Positions 49,501 to 61,978 of a DNA stretch of 64,000 nt are shown here, piece after piece. The position numbers and the translations under genes are program-made. This DNA comes from Hydractinia symbiolongicarpus. Taxonomy: Eukaryota; Cnidaria; Hydrozoa; Anthoathecata; Hydractiniidae. The stretch spans positions 1,116,001 through 1,180,000 of the forward strand of contig NC_079875.1 in assembly GCF_029227915.1 (NCBI RefSeq), in the 5' to 3' direction. The notes beneath the pieces were generated by a model. It worked only from the letters and a program-made list of their open reading frames with translations, did not search any database and had not been told where the DNA came from. Numbering within the stretch: position 1 is the first letter of the stretch; every line of letters begins with the position of its first letter.

Positions 49501-51055
49501 GGGATTTACGGGAAATCGCGGGTTTTGGTTTGCTGGCGATTAAACCACTTTCCTTAAGCGTCTCATCAAAAATGAAAACATTTCTGAAAACTACAAGTCT
49601 CATGCGTTTTATTGGTGAAAAAATAATTTAAAAAATCGTTCGGGAAATGAGTTTACTCACAGGGTACTTTCTTTGTATACATTCGACTATACGGGCCAAC
49701 CCGGGATTTACGGGAAATCGCGGGATTTCGTTTGCCGGCGATTAAACTTCTTTCATTAACCGTCTCATCAAAAATGAAAACATTTTTGAAAACTACAAGT
49801 CTCATGCGTTTTGGTGGTGAAAAAAAATAATTAAAAAATCGTTCGGGAAATGAGTTTACTCCCGGGGTACTTTCTTTGTATACATATTGGACTATACGGG
49901 CCAAGCCCGGGATTTACGGGAAATCGCAGGATTTAGTTTGCCGGCGATTAAACCTCTTTCATTAAGCGTCTCATCAAAAATGAAAACATTTTTGAAAACT
50001 ACAAGTCTCATGCGTTTTAGTGGTGAAAAAATAATTTAAAAAATCGTTCATGAAATAAGTTTACTCCCTGGGTACTTACTTTGTATACTTTGGACTATAC
50101 GGGCCGAGTCCGGGATTTACGGGAAATCGCGGATTTTCCTTTGAGGGCGATTAAACTTCTTTTATTCAGCGTCTCATCAAAAATGAAAACATTTTTGAAA
50201 ACTACAAGTCTCATGCGTTGTAGTGGTGAAAAAATAATTTAAAAAATCGTTCGGAAAATGAGTTTACTCCCTGGGTACTTTCTTTGTATACTTTTGACGA
50301 TACGGGCCGAGTCCGGGATTTACGGGAAATCGCAGGTTTTCGTTTGCCGGCGATTAAACTGCTTTTATTCAGCGTCTCATCAAAAATGAAAACATTTTTG
50401 AAAACTACAAGTCTCATGCGTTTTAGTGGTGAAAAAATAATTTAAAAAATCGTTCGGGAAATGAGTTTACTCCCTGGGTACTTTCTTTGTATACTTTTGA
50501 CTATACCGGCCAAGCCGGGATTTGCGGGAAATCGCGGGTTTTCGTTTGCCGGCGATTAAACTTCTTTTATTCAGCGTTTCATCAAAAATGAAAACATTTT
50601 TAAAAACTACAAGTCTCATGCGTTTTAGTGGTGAAAAGATAATTTAAAAAATCGTTTTGGAAATGAGTTTACTCACAGGGTACTTTCTTTGTATACATTC
50701 GACTATACGGGCCAAGCCCGGGATTTACGGGAAATCGCGGGTTTTGGTTTGCTGGCGATTAAACCACTTTCCTTAAGCGTCTCATCAAAAATGAAAACAT
50801 TTCTGAAAACTACAAGTCTCATGCGTTTTATTAGTGAAAAAATAATTTAAAAAATCGTTCGGGAAATGAGTTTACTCACAGGGTACTTTCTTTGTATACA
50901 TTCGACTATACGGGCCAACCCGGGATTTACGGGAAAACGCGGGATTTCGTTTGCCGGCGATTAAACTTCTTTCATTAACCGTCTCATCAAAAATGAAAAC
51001 ATTTTTGAAAACTACAAGTCTCATGCGTTTTAGTGGTGAAAAAATAATTTAAAAA
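46589..51055. repeat. K2-B5-I4 HOR alternating hexamer and tetramer forms
   Basis: K2 units (TTTTGGTTTGCTGG, CACTTTCCTTAAGCG) start at 46589, 47806, 48620, 49432 and 50651, giving units of 1217, 814, 812 and 1219 bp. Long form: K2-B5-I4-C-L-M. Short forms: K2-B5-I4-M and K2-B5-I4-L. B5 has GGCCAACCCGGG (two bases fewer) and I4 has CTCCCGGGGTAC. C units after I4 start TTCATGAAATAAGTTT. The I4 units at 48213 and 49838 share the unusual ATACATATTGGAC, two bases longer than usual. Confidence 0.92.
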
Positions 51056-52678
51056 ATCGTTCATGAAATAAGTTTACTCCCTGGGTACTTTCTTTGTATA
51101 CTTTGGACTATACGGGCCGAGTCCGGGATTTACGGGAAATCGCGGATTTTCGTTTGAGGGCGATTAAACTTCTTTTATTCAGCGTCTTATCAAAAATGAA
51201 AACATTTTTGAAAACTACAAGTCTCATGCGTTGTAGTGGTGAAAAAATAATTTACAAAATCGTTCGGAAAATGAGTTTACTCCCTGGGTAATTTCTTTGT
51301 ATACTTTTGACTATACGGGCCGCGTCCGGGGTTTACGGGAAATGGCGGGTTTTCGTTTGCCGGCGATTAAACTTCTTTTATTCAGCGTCTCATCAAAAAT
51401 GAAAACACTTTTAAAAACTACAAGTCTCATGCGTTGTAGTGGTGAAAAAATAATTTAAAAAATCGTTCGGGAAATGAGTTTACTCCCTGGGTACTTTCTT
51501 TGTGTACTTTTGACTATACGGGCCAAGCAGGGAATTGCGGGAAATCGCGGGTTTTCGTTTGCCGGCGATTAAACTTCTTTTATTCAGCGTTTCATCAAAA
51601 ATGAAAACATTTTTAAAAACTACAAGTCTCATGCGTTTGGTGGTAAAAAAATAATATAGAACATCGTTCGGGAAATGGGTTTACTCCCTGGGTACTTTCT
51701 TTGTATACTTTTGACTATACGGGTCGAGACCGGGGTTTACGGGAAATGGCGGGTTTTCGTTTGCCGGCGATTAAACTTCTTTTATTCAGCGTCTCATCAA
51801 AAATGAAAACATTTTTGAAAACTACAAGTCTCATGCGTTTTAGTGGTGAAAAGATAATTTAAAAAATCGTTTTGGAAATGAGTTTACTCACAGGGTACTT
51901 TCTTTGTATACATTCGACTATACGGGCCAAGCCCGGGATTTACGGGAAATCGCGGGTTTTCGTTTGCCGGCGATTAAACTTCTTTCATTAACCGTCTCAT
52001 CAAAAATAAAAACATTTTTGAAAATTACAAGTCTCATGCGTTTTAGTGGTGAAAAAAAATAATTAAAAAATCGTTCGGGAAATGAGTTTACTCCCGGGGT
52101 ACTTTCTTTGTATACATTCGACTATACGGGCCAAGCCCGGGATTTACGGGAAATCGCAGGATTTCGTTTGCCGGCGATTAAACCTCTTTCATTAAGCGTC
52201 TCATCAAAAATGAAAACATTTTTGAAAACTACAAGTCTCATGCGTTTTAGTGGTGAAAAAATAATTTAAAAAATCGTTCGGGAAATGAGTTTACTCCCTG
52301 GGTACTTTCTTTGTATACTTTTGACTATACGGGCCGAGTCCGGGGTTTACGGGAAATGGCGGGTTTTCGTTTGCCGGCGATTTAACTTCTTTTATTCAGC
52401 GTCTCATCAAAAATGAAAACATTTTTAAAAACTATAAGTCCCATGGGTTTTAGTGGTGAAATAATAATTTAAAAAATCGTTCGGGAAATGAGTTTATTCA
52501 CTGGGTACTTTCCTTGTATACTTTTAACTATACGGGCCGAGTCCAGGATTTACGGGAAATCGCAGGTTTTCGTTTGCCGGCGATTAAACTTCTTTTATTC
52601 AGCGTCTCATCAAAAATGACAACATTTTTAAAAACTACAAGTCTCATGCGTTTTAGTGGTGAAAAAATAATTTAAAAA
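51056..52678. repeat. Transition units C-D-M-A-B-I4-F-G
   Basis: C 51056, D 51259 (GCGTCCGGGG), M 51462 (CCAAGCAGGGAATTG), A 51663, B 51866, I4 52070, F 52273 and G 52476. The A-B and F-G neighbour pairs match the first 12 kb of the window. No period longer than one unit is evident here; several units carry private substitutions such as TTTACAAAATCG and TATAGAACATCG. Confidence 0.8.
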
Positions 52679-55517
52679 ATCGTTCTGGAAATGAGTTTAC
52701 TCCCTGGGTACTTTCTTTGTTTACTTTTGACTATACGGGCCGAGTCCGGGATTTACGGGAAATCGCAGGTTTTCGTTTTCCGGCGATTAAACTGCTTTTA
52801 TTCAGCGTCTCATCAAAAATGAAAACATTTTTGAAATCTACAAGTCTCATGCGTTTTAGTGGTGAAAAATAATTTAAAAAATCGTTCGGGAAATGAGTTT
52901 ACTCCCTGGGTACTTTCTTTGTATACATTCGACTATACGGGCCAAGCCCGGGATTTACGGGAAATCGCGGGTTTTCGTTTTCCGGCGATTAAACCTCTTT
53001 CATTAAGCGTCTCATCAAAAATGAAAACATTTTTGAAAACTACAAGTCTCATGCGTTTTAGTGGTGAAAAAAAAAATTGAAAAATCGTTCGGGAAATGAG
53101 TTTACTCCCTGGGTACTTTCTTTGTATACATTCGACTATACGGGCCAAACCCCGGATTTACGGGAAAACGCGGGATTTCGTTTGCCGGCGATTAAACTTC
53201 TTTTATTCAGCGTCTCATCAAGAATGAAAACATTTTTAAAAACTACAAGTCTCATGCGTTTTAGTGGTGAAAAAGTAATTTAAAAAATCGTTCGGGAAAT
53301 GAGTTTACTCCCTGGGTACTTTCTTTCTATACTTTTGACTACACGGGCCAAGCCCGGGATTTACGGGAAATCGCGGGTTTTCGTTTGCCGGCGATTAAAC
53401 TTCTTTTAATCAGCGTCTCATCAAAAATAAAAACATTTTAAAAAACTACAAGTCTTATGCGTTTTAGTGGTGAAAAAATAATTTAAAAAATCGTTCTGGA
53501 AATGAGTTTACTCCCTGGGTACTTTCTTTGTTTACTTTTGACTATACGGGCCGAGTCCGGGATTTACGGGAAATCGCAGGTTTTCGTTTGCCGGCGATTA
53601 AACTGCTTTTATTCAGCGTCTCATCAAAAATGAAAACATTTTTGAAAACTACAAGTCTCATGCGTTTTAGTGGTGAAAAAATAATTTAAAAAATCGTTCT
53701 GGAAATGAGTTTACTCACAGGGTACTTTCTTTGTATACATTCGACTATACCGGCCAAGCCCGGGATTTACGGGAAATCGCGGGTTTTCGTTTTCCGGCGA
53801 TTAAACCTCTTTCATTAAGCGTCTCATCAAAAATGAAAACATTTTTGAAAACTACAAGTCTCATGCGTTTTAGTGGTGAAACAAAAATTTAAAAAATCGT
53901 TCGGGAAATGAGTTTACTCCCTGGGTACTTTCTTTGTATACATTCGACTATACGGGCCAAACCCCGGATTTACGGGAAAACGCGGGATTTCGTTTGCCAG
54001 CGATTAAACCTCTTTCATTAAGCGTCTCATTAAAAATGAAAACATTTTTGAAAACTACAAGTCTCATGCGTTTTAGTGGTGAAAAAATAATTTAAAACAT
54101 CGTTCGGGAAATGAGTTTACTGCCTGGGTACTTTCTTTGTATACTTTTGACTATACGGGCCGAGTCCGGGATTTACGGAAAATCGCGGATTTTCGTTTGC
54201 CGGCGATTAAACTTCTTTTATTCAGCGTCCCATCAAATATGAAAATATTTTTGAAAACTACAAGTCTCATGCGTTTAGTGGTAAAAAAATAATATAAAAA
54301 ATCGTTCGGGAAATGAGTTTACTCCCTGGGTACTTACTTTGTATACTTTTGACTATACGGGTCGAGTCCGGGGTTTACGGGAAATGGCGGGTTTTCGTTT
54401 GCCGGCGATTAAACCTCTTTTAATCAGCGTCTCATCAAAAATAAAAACATTTTAAAAAACTACAAGTTTTATGCGTTTTAGTGGTGAAAAAATAATTTAA
54501 AAAATCGTTCTGGAAATGAGTTTACTCCCTGGGTACTTTCTTTGTTTACTTTTGACTATACGGGCCGAGTCCGGGATTTACGGGAAATCGCAGGTTTTCG
54601 TTTGCCGGCGATTAAACTGCTTTTATTCAGCGTCTCATCAAAAATGAAAACATTTTTGAAAACTACAAGTCTCATGCGTTTTAGTGGTGAAAAAATAATT
54701 TAAAAAATCGTTCGGAAAATGAGTTTACTCCCTGGGTACTTTCTTTGTATACTTTTGACTATACGGGCCAAGCCGGGATTTACGGGAAATCGCGGGTTTT
54801 CGTTTGCCGGCGATTAAACTTCTTTTATTCAGCGTTTCATCAAAAATGAAAACATTTTTTAAAAACTACCAGTCTTATGCGATTTAGTGGTGAAAAAATA
54901 ATTTAAAAAATCGTTCGGGAAATGAGTTTACTCCCTGGGTACTTTCTTTGTATACATTCGACTATACGGGCCAAACCCCGGATTTACGGGAAAACGCGGG
55001 ATTTCGTTTGCCAGCGATTAAACCTCTTTCATTAAGCGTCTCATTAAAAATGAAAACATTTTTGAAAACTACAAGTCTCATGCGTTTTAGTGGTGAAAAA
55101 ATAATTTAAAAAATCGTTCGGGAAATGAGTTTACTCCCTGGGTACTTTCTTTGTATACTTTTGACTATACGGGCCGAGTCCGGGATTTACGGAAAATCGC
55201 GGATTTTCGTTTGCCTGCGATTAAACTTCTTTTATTCAGCGTCCCATCAAATATGAAAATATTTTTGAAAACTACAAGTCTCATGCGTTTAGTGGTAAAA
55301 AAATAATATAAAAAATCGTTCGGGAAATGAGTTTACTCCCTGGGTACTTACTTTGTATACTTTTGACTATACGGGTCGAGTCCGGGGTTTACGGGAAATG
55401 GCGGGTTTTCGTTTGCCGGCGATTAAACCTCTTTTATTAAGCGTCTCATTAAAAATGAAAACATTTTTGAAAACTACAAGTCTCATGCGTTTTAGTGGTG
55501 AAAAGATAATTTAAAAA
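52679..55517. repeat. L-N-I based tetramer and pentamers (811, 1014, 1014 bp)
   Basis: L units with TTTGTTTACTTTTG start at 52679, 53490 and 54504. Orders are L-N-I-M, then L-N-I-E-A, then L-M-I-E-A. The two pentamers share GCCAGCGATT, CTCATTAAAAATG and GTACTTACTTTG, 1014 apart. E is again followed by A in both. N here keeps TTTTCCGGCG but lacks the ATGTAAAC change found at 20.8-25.7 kb. Confidence 0.88.
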
Positions 55518-55923
55518 ATCGTTTTGGAAATGAGTTTACTCACAGGGTACTTTCTTTGTATACATTCGACTATACGAGCCAAGCCCGGGATTTACGGGAA
55601 ATCGCAGGTTTCCGTTTGCCGGCAATTAAACTTCTTTCATTAACCGTCTCATCAAAAATGAAAACATTTTTCAAAACTACAAGTCTCATGCGTTTTAGTG
55701 GTGAAAAAATAATTTAAAAAATCGTTCGGGAAATGAGTTTACTCCCTGGGTACTCTCTTTGTATACTTTGGACTATACGGGCCGAGTCCGGGGTTTACGG
55801 GAAATGGCGGGTTTTCGTTTGCCGGCGATTAAACTTCTTTTATTCAGCGTCTCATCAAAAATGAAAACATTTTTAAAAACTACAAGTCTCATGCGTTGTA
55901 GTGGTGAAAAAATAATTTAAAAA
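55518..55923. repeat. B and D-like units before the 11-mer
   Basis: B 55518 (private states ACGAGCC, TTCCGTTTGCC, GGCAATTAAAC, TTTCAAAAC) and a unit at 55721 with a C-like start (TACTCTCTTTG, TTTGGAC) and D-like remainder (GGGGTTTAC, TGGCGGG, GTTGTAG). The second leads into the F unit that starts the 11-mer. Confidence 0.78.
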
Positions 55924-58144
55924 ATAGTTCGGAAAATGAGTTTACTCCCTGGGTAATTTCTTTGTATACTTTTGACAATACGGGCCGAGTCCGGGGTTTA
56001 CGGGAAATGGCGGGTTTTTGTTTGCCGGCAATTTACCTTCTTTTATTCAGTGTCTCATCAAAAATGAAAACATTTTTAAAAACTATAAGTCTCATGGGTT
56101 TTAGTGGCGAAATAATAATTTAAAAAATCGTTCGGGAAATGAGTTTACATCCCGGGTACTTTCTTTACTATACGGGCCGAGTCCGGGATTTACGGGAAGT
56201 CGCGGGTTTTCGTTTTGCGGCGTTTAAACTTCTTTTATTCAGCGTCTCATTAAAAATGAAAACATTTTTAAAAACTACAAGTCTCATGGGCTTTAGTGGT
56301 GAAATAATAATTTAAAAAATCGTTCGGGAAATAAGTTTACACCCTGGGTACTTTCTTTGTATACTTTTGACTATACGGGCCGAGTCTGGGATTTACGGGA
56401 AATCGCAGGTTTTCGTTTGCCAACGATTAAACTTCTTTTATTCAGCGTCTCATCAAAAATGAAAACATTTTTGAAAACTACAAGTCTCATGCGTTTTAGT
56501 GGTGAAAAAATAATTTAAAAAATCGTTCGGGAAATGAGTTTTCTCCTTGGGTACTTTCTTTGTATACTTTTGCCTATGCGGGCCGAGTCCGGGGTTTACG
56601 GGAAATGGCGGGTTTTCGTTTGCCGGCGATTAAACTTCTTTTATTCAGCGTCTCAGCAAAAATGAAAACATTTTTGAAAACTACAAGTCTCATGCGTTTT
56701 AGTGGTGAAAAAATAATTTAAAAAATCGTTCGGGAAATGAGTTTACTCCCTGGGTACTTTCTTTGTATACTTTTGATTATACGGGCCGAGTCCAGGGTTT
56801 ACGGGAAATGGCGGGTTTTCGTTTGCCGGCGATTAAACTTCTTTTACTCAGCGTCTCATCAAAAATGAAAACATTTTTAAAAACTACAAGTCTCATGGGC
56901 CTTAGTGGTGAAATAATAATTTAAAAAATCGTTCAGGAAATGAGTTTACACCCTGGGTACTCTCTTTGTATACTTTTGACTATACGGGCCGAGTCCGGGA
57001 TTTACGGGAAATCGCAGGTTTTTGTTTGCCGGCGATTAAACTTCTTTCATTCAGCGTCTCATCAAAAATAAAAACATTTTTGAAAACTACAAGTCTCATG
57101 CGTTTTAGTGATGAAAATATAATTTAGAAAATCGTTCGGGAAATGAGTTTACTCCCTGGGTACTTTCTTTGTATACTTTTGACTATACGGGCCGAGTCCG
57201 GGATTTACGGGAAATCGCAGGTTTTCGTTTGCCGGCGATTAACCTTCTGTCATTCAGCGTCTCATCAAAAGTGAAAACATCTTTGAAAACTACAAGTCTC
57301 ATGCGTTTTAGTGGTGAAAAAATAATTTAAAAAATCGTTCGGGAAATGAGTTTACTCCCTGGGTACTTTTTTTGTATACTTTTGATTATACGGACCGAGT
57401 CCGGGGTTTACGGGAAAAGGCGGGTTTTCGTTTGCCGGCGATTAAATTTCTTTTATTCAGCGTCTCATCAAAAATAAAAACATTTTTGAAAACTACAAGT
57501 CTCATGCGTTTTAGTGGTGAAAAAATAATTTAAAAAATCGTTCGGGAAATGAGTTTACACCCTGGGTACTTTCTTTGTATACTTTTGACTATACGGGCCG
57601 AGTCGAGGATTTACGGGAAATCGCAGGTTTTCGTTTGCCGGCGATTAAACTTCTTTTATTCAGCGTCTCATCAAAAATAAAAACATTTTTAAAAACTACA
57701 AGTCTCATGGGCTTTGGTGGTGAAATAATAATTTAAATAATCGTTTGGGATATGAGTTTACTCCCTGGGTAGTTTCTTTGTATACTTTTGACTATACGGG
57801 TCGAGTCCGGGATTTACGGGAAATAGCAGGTTTTCGTTTGCCGGCGATTAAACTTCTTTTATTCAGCGTCTCATCAAAAATGAAAATATTTTTAAATACT
57901 ACAAGTCTCATGGGCTTCAGTGGTGAAATAAAATTTAAAAAATCGTTCGGGAAATGAGTTTACACCCTGGGTACTTTCTTTGTATACTTTTGACTATGCG
58001 GGCCGAGTCCGGGGTTTACGGGAAATGGCGGGTTTTCGTTTGCCGGCGATTAAACTTCTTTTATTCAGCGTCTCATCAAAAATGAAAACATTTTTAAAAA
58101 CTACAAGTCTCATGCGTTGTAGTGGTGAAAAAATAATTTAAAAA
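55924..58144. repeat. 11-mer HOR, copy 1 (2221 bp)
   Basis: Units start at 55924 (F: GGGTAATTTC, TGACAATACGG, GTGTCTCATC), 56127 (192 bp, internal deletion), 56319 (GAGTCTGGG, GCCAACGATT), 56522 (TTTTCTCCTTGGG), 56725 (TGATTATACGG, GTCCAGGG), 56928 (TCAGGAAATG, TACTCTC, TAGTGATG), 57131 (ACCTTCTGTCATTC, ACATCTTTG), 57334 (TACTTTTTTTG, AAAGGCGGG), 57537 (GAGTCGAGG), 57740 (GGGATATGAG, GTAGTTTC), 57942 (CTATGCGGG, GTTGTAG). Nearly every unit has private markers, so individual units are well diverged from one another. Confidence 0.93.
56127..56318. repeat. 192-bp monomer with 11-bp internal deletion (copy 1)
   Basis: TTTCTTT runs straight into ACTATACGGG; the eleven bases GTATACTTTTG present in other units are absent. 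This removes one arm of the GTATA/TATAC inverted repeat. It also has GGGAAGTCGCGG and TTTTGCGGCGTTTAAAC. The same deletion is at 58348 and 59961. Confidence 0.93.
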
Positions 58145-59757
58145 ATAGTTCGGAAAATGAGTTTACTCCCTGGGTAATTTCTTTGTATACTTTTGACAAT
58201 ACGGGCCGAGTCCGGGGTTTACGGGAAATGGCGGGTTTTTGTTTGCCGGCAATTTACCTTCTTTTATTCAGTGTCTCATCAAAAATGAAAACATTTTTAA
58301 AAACTATAAGTCTCATGGGTTTTAGTGGCGAAATAATAATTTAAAAAATCGTTCGGGAAATGAGTTTACATCCCGGGTACTTTCTTTACTATACGGGCCG
58401 AGTCCGGGATTTACGGGAAGTCGCGGGTTTTCGTTTTGCGGCGTTTAAACTTCTTTTATTCAGCGTCTCATTAAAAATGAAAACATTTTTAAAAACTACA
58501 AGTCTCATGGGCTTTAGTGGTGAAATAATAATTTTAAAAATCGTTCGGGAAATAAGTTTACACCCTGGGTACTTTCTTTGTATACTTTTGACTATACGGG
58601 CCGAGTCTGGGATTTACGGGAAATCGCAGGTTTTCGTTTGCCAACGATTAAACTTATTTTATTCAGCGTCTCATCAAAAATGAAAACATTTTTGAAAACT
58701 ACAAGTCTCATGCGTTTTAGTGGTGAAAAAATAATTTAAAAAATCGTTCGGGAAATGAGTTTTCTCCTTGGGTACTTTCTTTGTATACTTTTGACTATGC
58801 GGGCCGAGTCCGGGGTTTACGGGAAATGGCGGGTTTTCGTTTGCCGGCGATTAAACTTCTTTTATTCAGCGTCTCAGCAAAAATGAAAACATTTTTGAAA
58901 ACTACAAGTCTCATGCGTTTTAGTGGTGAAAAAATAATTTAAAAAATCGTTCGGGAAGTGAGTTTACTCCCTGGGTACTTTCTTTGTATACTTTTGATTA
59001 TACGGGCCGAGTCCAGGGTTTACGGGAAATGGCGGGTTTTCGTTTGCCGGCGATTAAACTTCTTTTACTCAGCGTCTCATCAAAAATGAAAACATTTTTA
59101 AAAACTACAAGTCTCATGGGCCTTAGTGGTGAAATAATAATTTAAAAAATCGTTCAGGAAATGAGTTTACACCCTGGGTACTCTCTTTGTATACTTTTGA
59201 CTATACGGGCCGAGTCCGGGATTTACGGGAAATCGCAGGTTTTCGTTTGCCGGCGATTAAACTTCTTTCATTCAGCGTCTCATCAAAAATAAAAACATTT
59301 TTGAAAACTACAAGTCTCATGCGTTTTAGTGATGAAAATATAATTTAGAAAATCGTTCGGGAAATGAGTTTACTCCCTGGGTACTTTCTTTGTATACTTT
59401 TGACTATACGGGCCGAGTCCGGGATTTACGGGAAATCGCAGGTTTTCGTTTGCCGGCGATTAACCTTCTGTCATTCAGCGTCTCATCAAAAGTGAAAACA
59501 TCTTTGAAAACTACAAGTCTCATGCGTTTTAGTGGTGAAAAAATAATTTAAAAAATCGTTCGGGAAATGAGTTTACTCCCTGGGTACTTTTTTTGTATAC
59601 TTTTGATTATACGGACCGAGTCCGGGGTTTACGGGAAAAGGCGGGTTTTCGTTTGCCGGCGATTAAATTTCTTTTATTCAGCGTCTCATCAAAAATGAAA
59701 ACATTTTTGAAAACTACAAGTCTCATGCGTTTTAGTGGTGAAAAAATAATTTAAAAA
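58145..59757. repeat. 8-mer deletion form of the 11-mer HOR (1613 bp)
   Basis: The first eight units of the 11-mer follow in the same order with the same private markers, but the last three (GAGTCGAGG, GGGATATGAG and CTATGCGGG/GTTGTAG types) are missing and the next F unit follows at 59758. Length equals 2221 minus three units (608 bp). A single out-of-register crossover explains it. Confidence 0.93.
58348..58539. repeat. 192-bp monomer with 11-bp internal deletion (copy 2)
   Basis: Same deletion, GGGAAGTCGCGG and GCGGCGTTTAAAC states as the unit at 56127, 2221 bp downstream of it. The following boundary has ATTTTAAAAATCG in place of ATTTAAAAAATCG, so the usual stop is lost and a chance frame runs on into the next unit. 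Confidence 0.93.
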
Positions 59758-61978
59758 ATCGTTCGGAAAATGAGTTTACTCCCTGGGTAATTTCTTTGTA
59801 TACTTTTGACAATACGGGCCGAGTCCGGGGTTTACGGGAAATGGCGGGTTTTTGTTTGCCGGCAATTTACCTTCTTTTATTCAGTGTCTCATCAAAAATG
59901 AAAACATTTTTAAAAACTATAAGTCTCATGGGTTTTAGTGGCGAAATAATAATTTAAAAAATCGTTCGGGAAATGAGTTTACATCCCGGGTACTTTCTTT
60001 ACTATACGGGCCGAGTCCGGGATTTACGGGAAGTTGCGGGTTTTCGTTTTGCGGCGTTTAAACTTCTTTTATTCAGCGTCTCATTAAAAATGAAAACATT
60101 TTTAAAAACTACAAGTCTCATGGGCTTTAGTGGTGAAATAATAATTTAAAAAATCGTTCGGGAAATAAGTTTACACCCTGGGTACTTTCTTTGTATACTT
60201 TTGACTATACGGGCCGAGTCTGGGATTTACGGGAAATCGCAGGTTTTCGTTTGCCAACGATTAAACTTATTTTATTCAGCGTCTCATCAAAAATGAAAAC
60301 ATTTTTGAAAACTACAAGTCTCATGCGTTTTAGTGGTGAAAAAATAATTTAAAAAATCGTTCGGGAAATGAGTTTTCTCCTTGGGTACTTTCTTTGTATA
60401 CTTTTGACTATGCGGGCCGAGTCCGGGGTTTACGGGAAATGGCGGGTTTTCGTTTGCCGGCGATTAAACGTCTTTTATTCAGCGTCTCAGCAAAAATGAA
60501 AACATTTTTGAAAACTACAAGTCTCATGCGTTTTAGTGGTGAAAAAATAATTTAAAAAATCGTTCGGGAAATGAGTTTACTCCCTGGGTACTTTCTTTGT
60601 ATACTTTTGATTATACGGGCCGAGTCCAGGGTTTACGGGAAATGGCGGGTTTTCGTTTGCCGGCGATTAAACTTCTTTTACTCAGCGTCTCATCAAAAAT
60701 GAAAACATTTTTAAAAACTACAAGTCTCATGGGCCTTAGTGGTGAAATAATAATTTAAAAAATCGTTCAGGAAATGAGTTTACACCCTGGGTACTCTCTT
60801 TGTATACTTTTGACTATACGGGCCGAGTCCGGGATTTACGGGAAATCGCAGGTTTTCGTTTGCCGGCGATTAAACTTCTTTCATTCAGCGTCTCATCAAA
60901 AATAAAAACATTTTTGAAAACTACAAGTCTCATGCGTTTTAGTGATGAAAATATAATTTAGAAAATCGTTCGGGAAATGAGTTTACTCCCTGGGTACTTT
61001 CTTTGTATACTTTTGACTATACGGGCCGAGTCCGGGATTTACGGGAAATCGCAGGTTTTCGTTTGCCGGCGATTAACCTTCTGTCATTCAGCGTCTCATC
61101 AAAAGTGAAAACATCTTTGAAAACTACAAGTCTCATGCGTTTTAGTGGTGAAAAAATAATTTAAAAAATCGTTCGGGAAATGAGTTTACTCCCTGGGTAC
61201 TTTTTTTGTATACTTTTGATTATACGGACCGAGTCCGGGGTTTACGGGAAAAGCCGGGTTTTCGTTTGCCGGCGATTAAATTTCTTTTATTCAGCGTCTC
61301 ATCAAAAATGAAAACATTTTTGAAAACTACAAGTCTCATGCGTTTTAGTGGTGAAAAAATAATTTAAAAAATCGTTCGGGAAATGAGTTTACACCCTGGG
61401 TACTTTCTTTGTATACTTTTGACTATACGGGCCGAGTCGAGGATTTACGGGAAATCGCAGGTTTTCGTTTGCCGGCGATTAAACTTCTTTTATTCAGCGT
61501 CTCATCAAAAATAAAAACATTTTTAAAAACTACAAGTCTCATGGGCTTTGGTGGTGAAATATTAATTTAAATAATCGTTTGGGATATGAGTTTACTGCCT
61601 GGGTAGTGTCTTTGTATACTTTTGACTATACGGGCCGAGTCCGGGATTTACGGGAAATAGCAGGTTTTCGTTTGCCGGCGATTAAACTTCTTTTATTCAG
61701 CGTCTCATCAAAAATGAAAATATTTTTAAATACTACAAGTCTCATGGGCTTCAGTGGTGAAATAAAATTTAAAAAATCGTTCGGGAAATGAGTTTACACC
61801 CTGGGTACTTTCTTTGTATACTTTTGACTATGCGGGCCGAGTCCGGGGTTTACGGGAAATGGCGGGTTTTCGTTTGCCGGCGATTAAACTTCTTTTACTT
61901 AGCGTCTCTTCAAAAATGAAAACATTTTTGAAAACTACAAGTCTCAAGCGTTTTAGTGGTGAAAAGATAATTTAAAAA
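59758..61978. repeat. 11-mer HOR, copy 3 (2221 bp)
   Basis: All eleven units are present in order and the length equals copy 1. The first unit begins ATCGTTCGGA instead of ATAGTTCGGA because it joins the shortened copy 2. Private changes include AAGTTGCGGG, AAAGCCGGG and GTAGTGTC. The last unit (61776) departs in its right part (TTTACTTAGCGTCTCTTC, TCTCAAGCG), where the array leaves this HOR. Confidence 0.92.
59961..60152. repeat. 192-bp monomer with 11-bp internal deletion (copy 3)
   Basis: Same deletion as the units at 56127 and 58348, 1613 bp after the second. It differs from them by AAGTTGCGGG. Three identical deletion endpoints in the same HOR position show one deletion event followed by amplification of the whole HOR. 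Confidence 0.93.
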
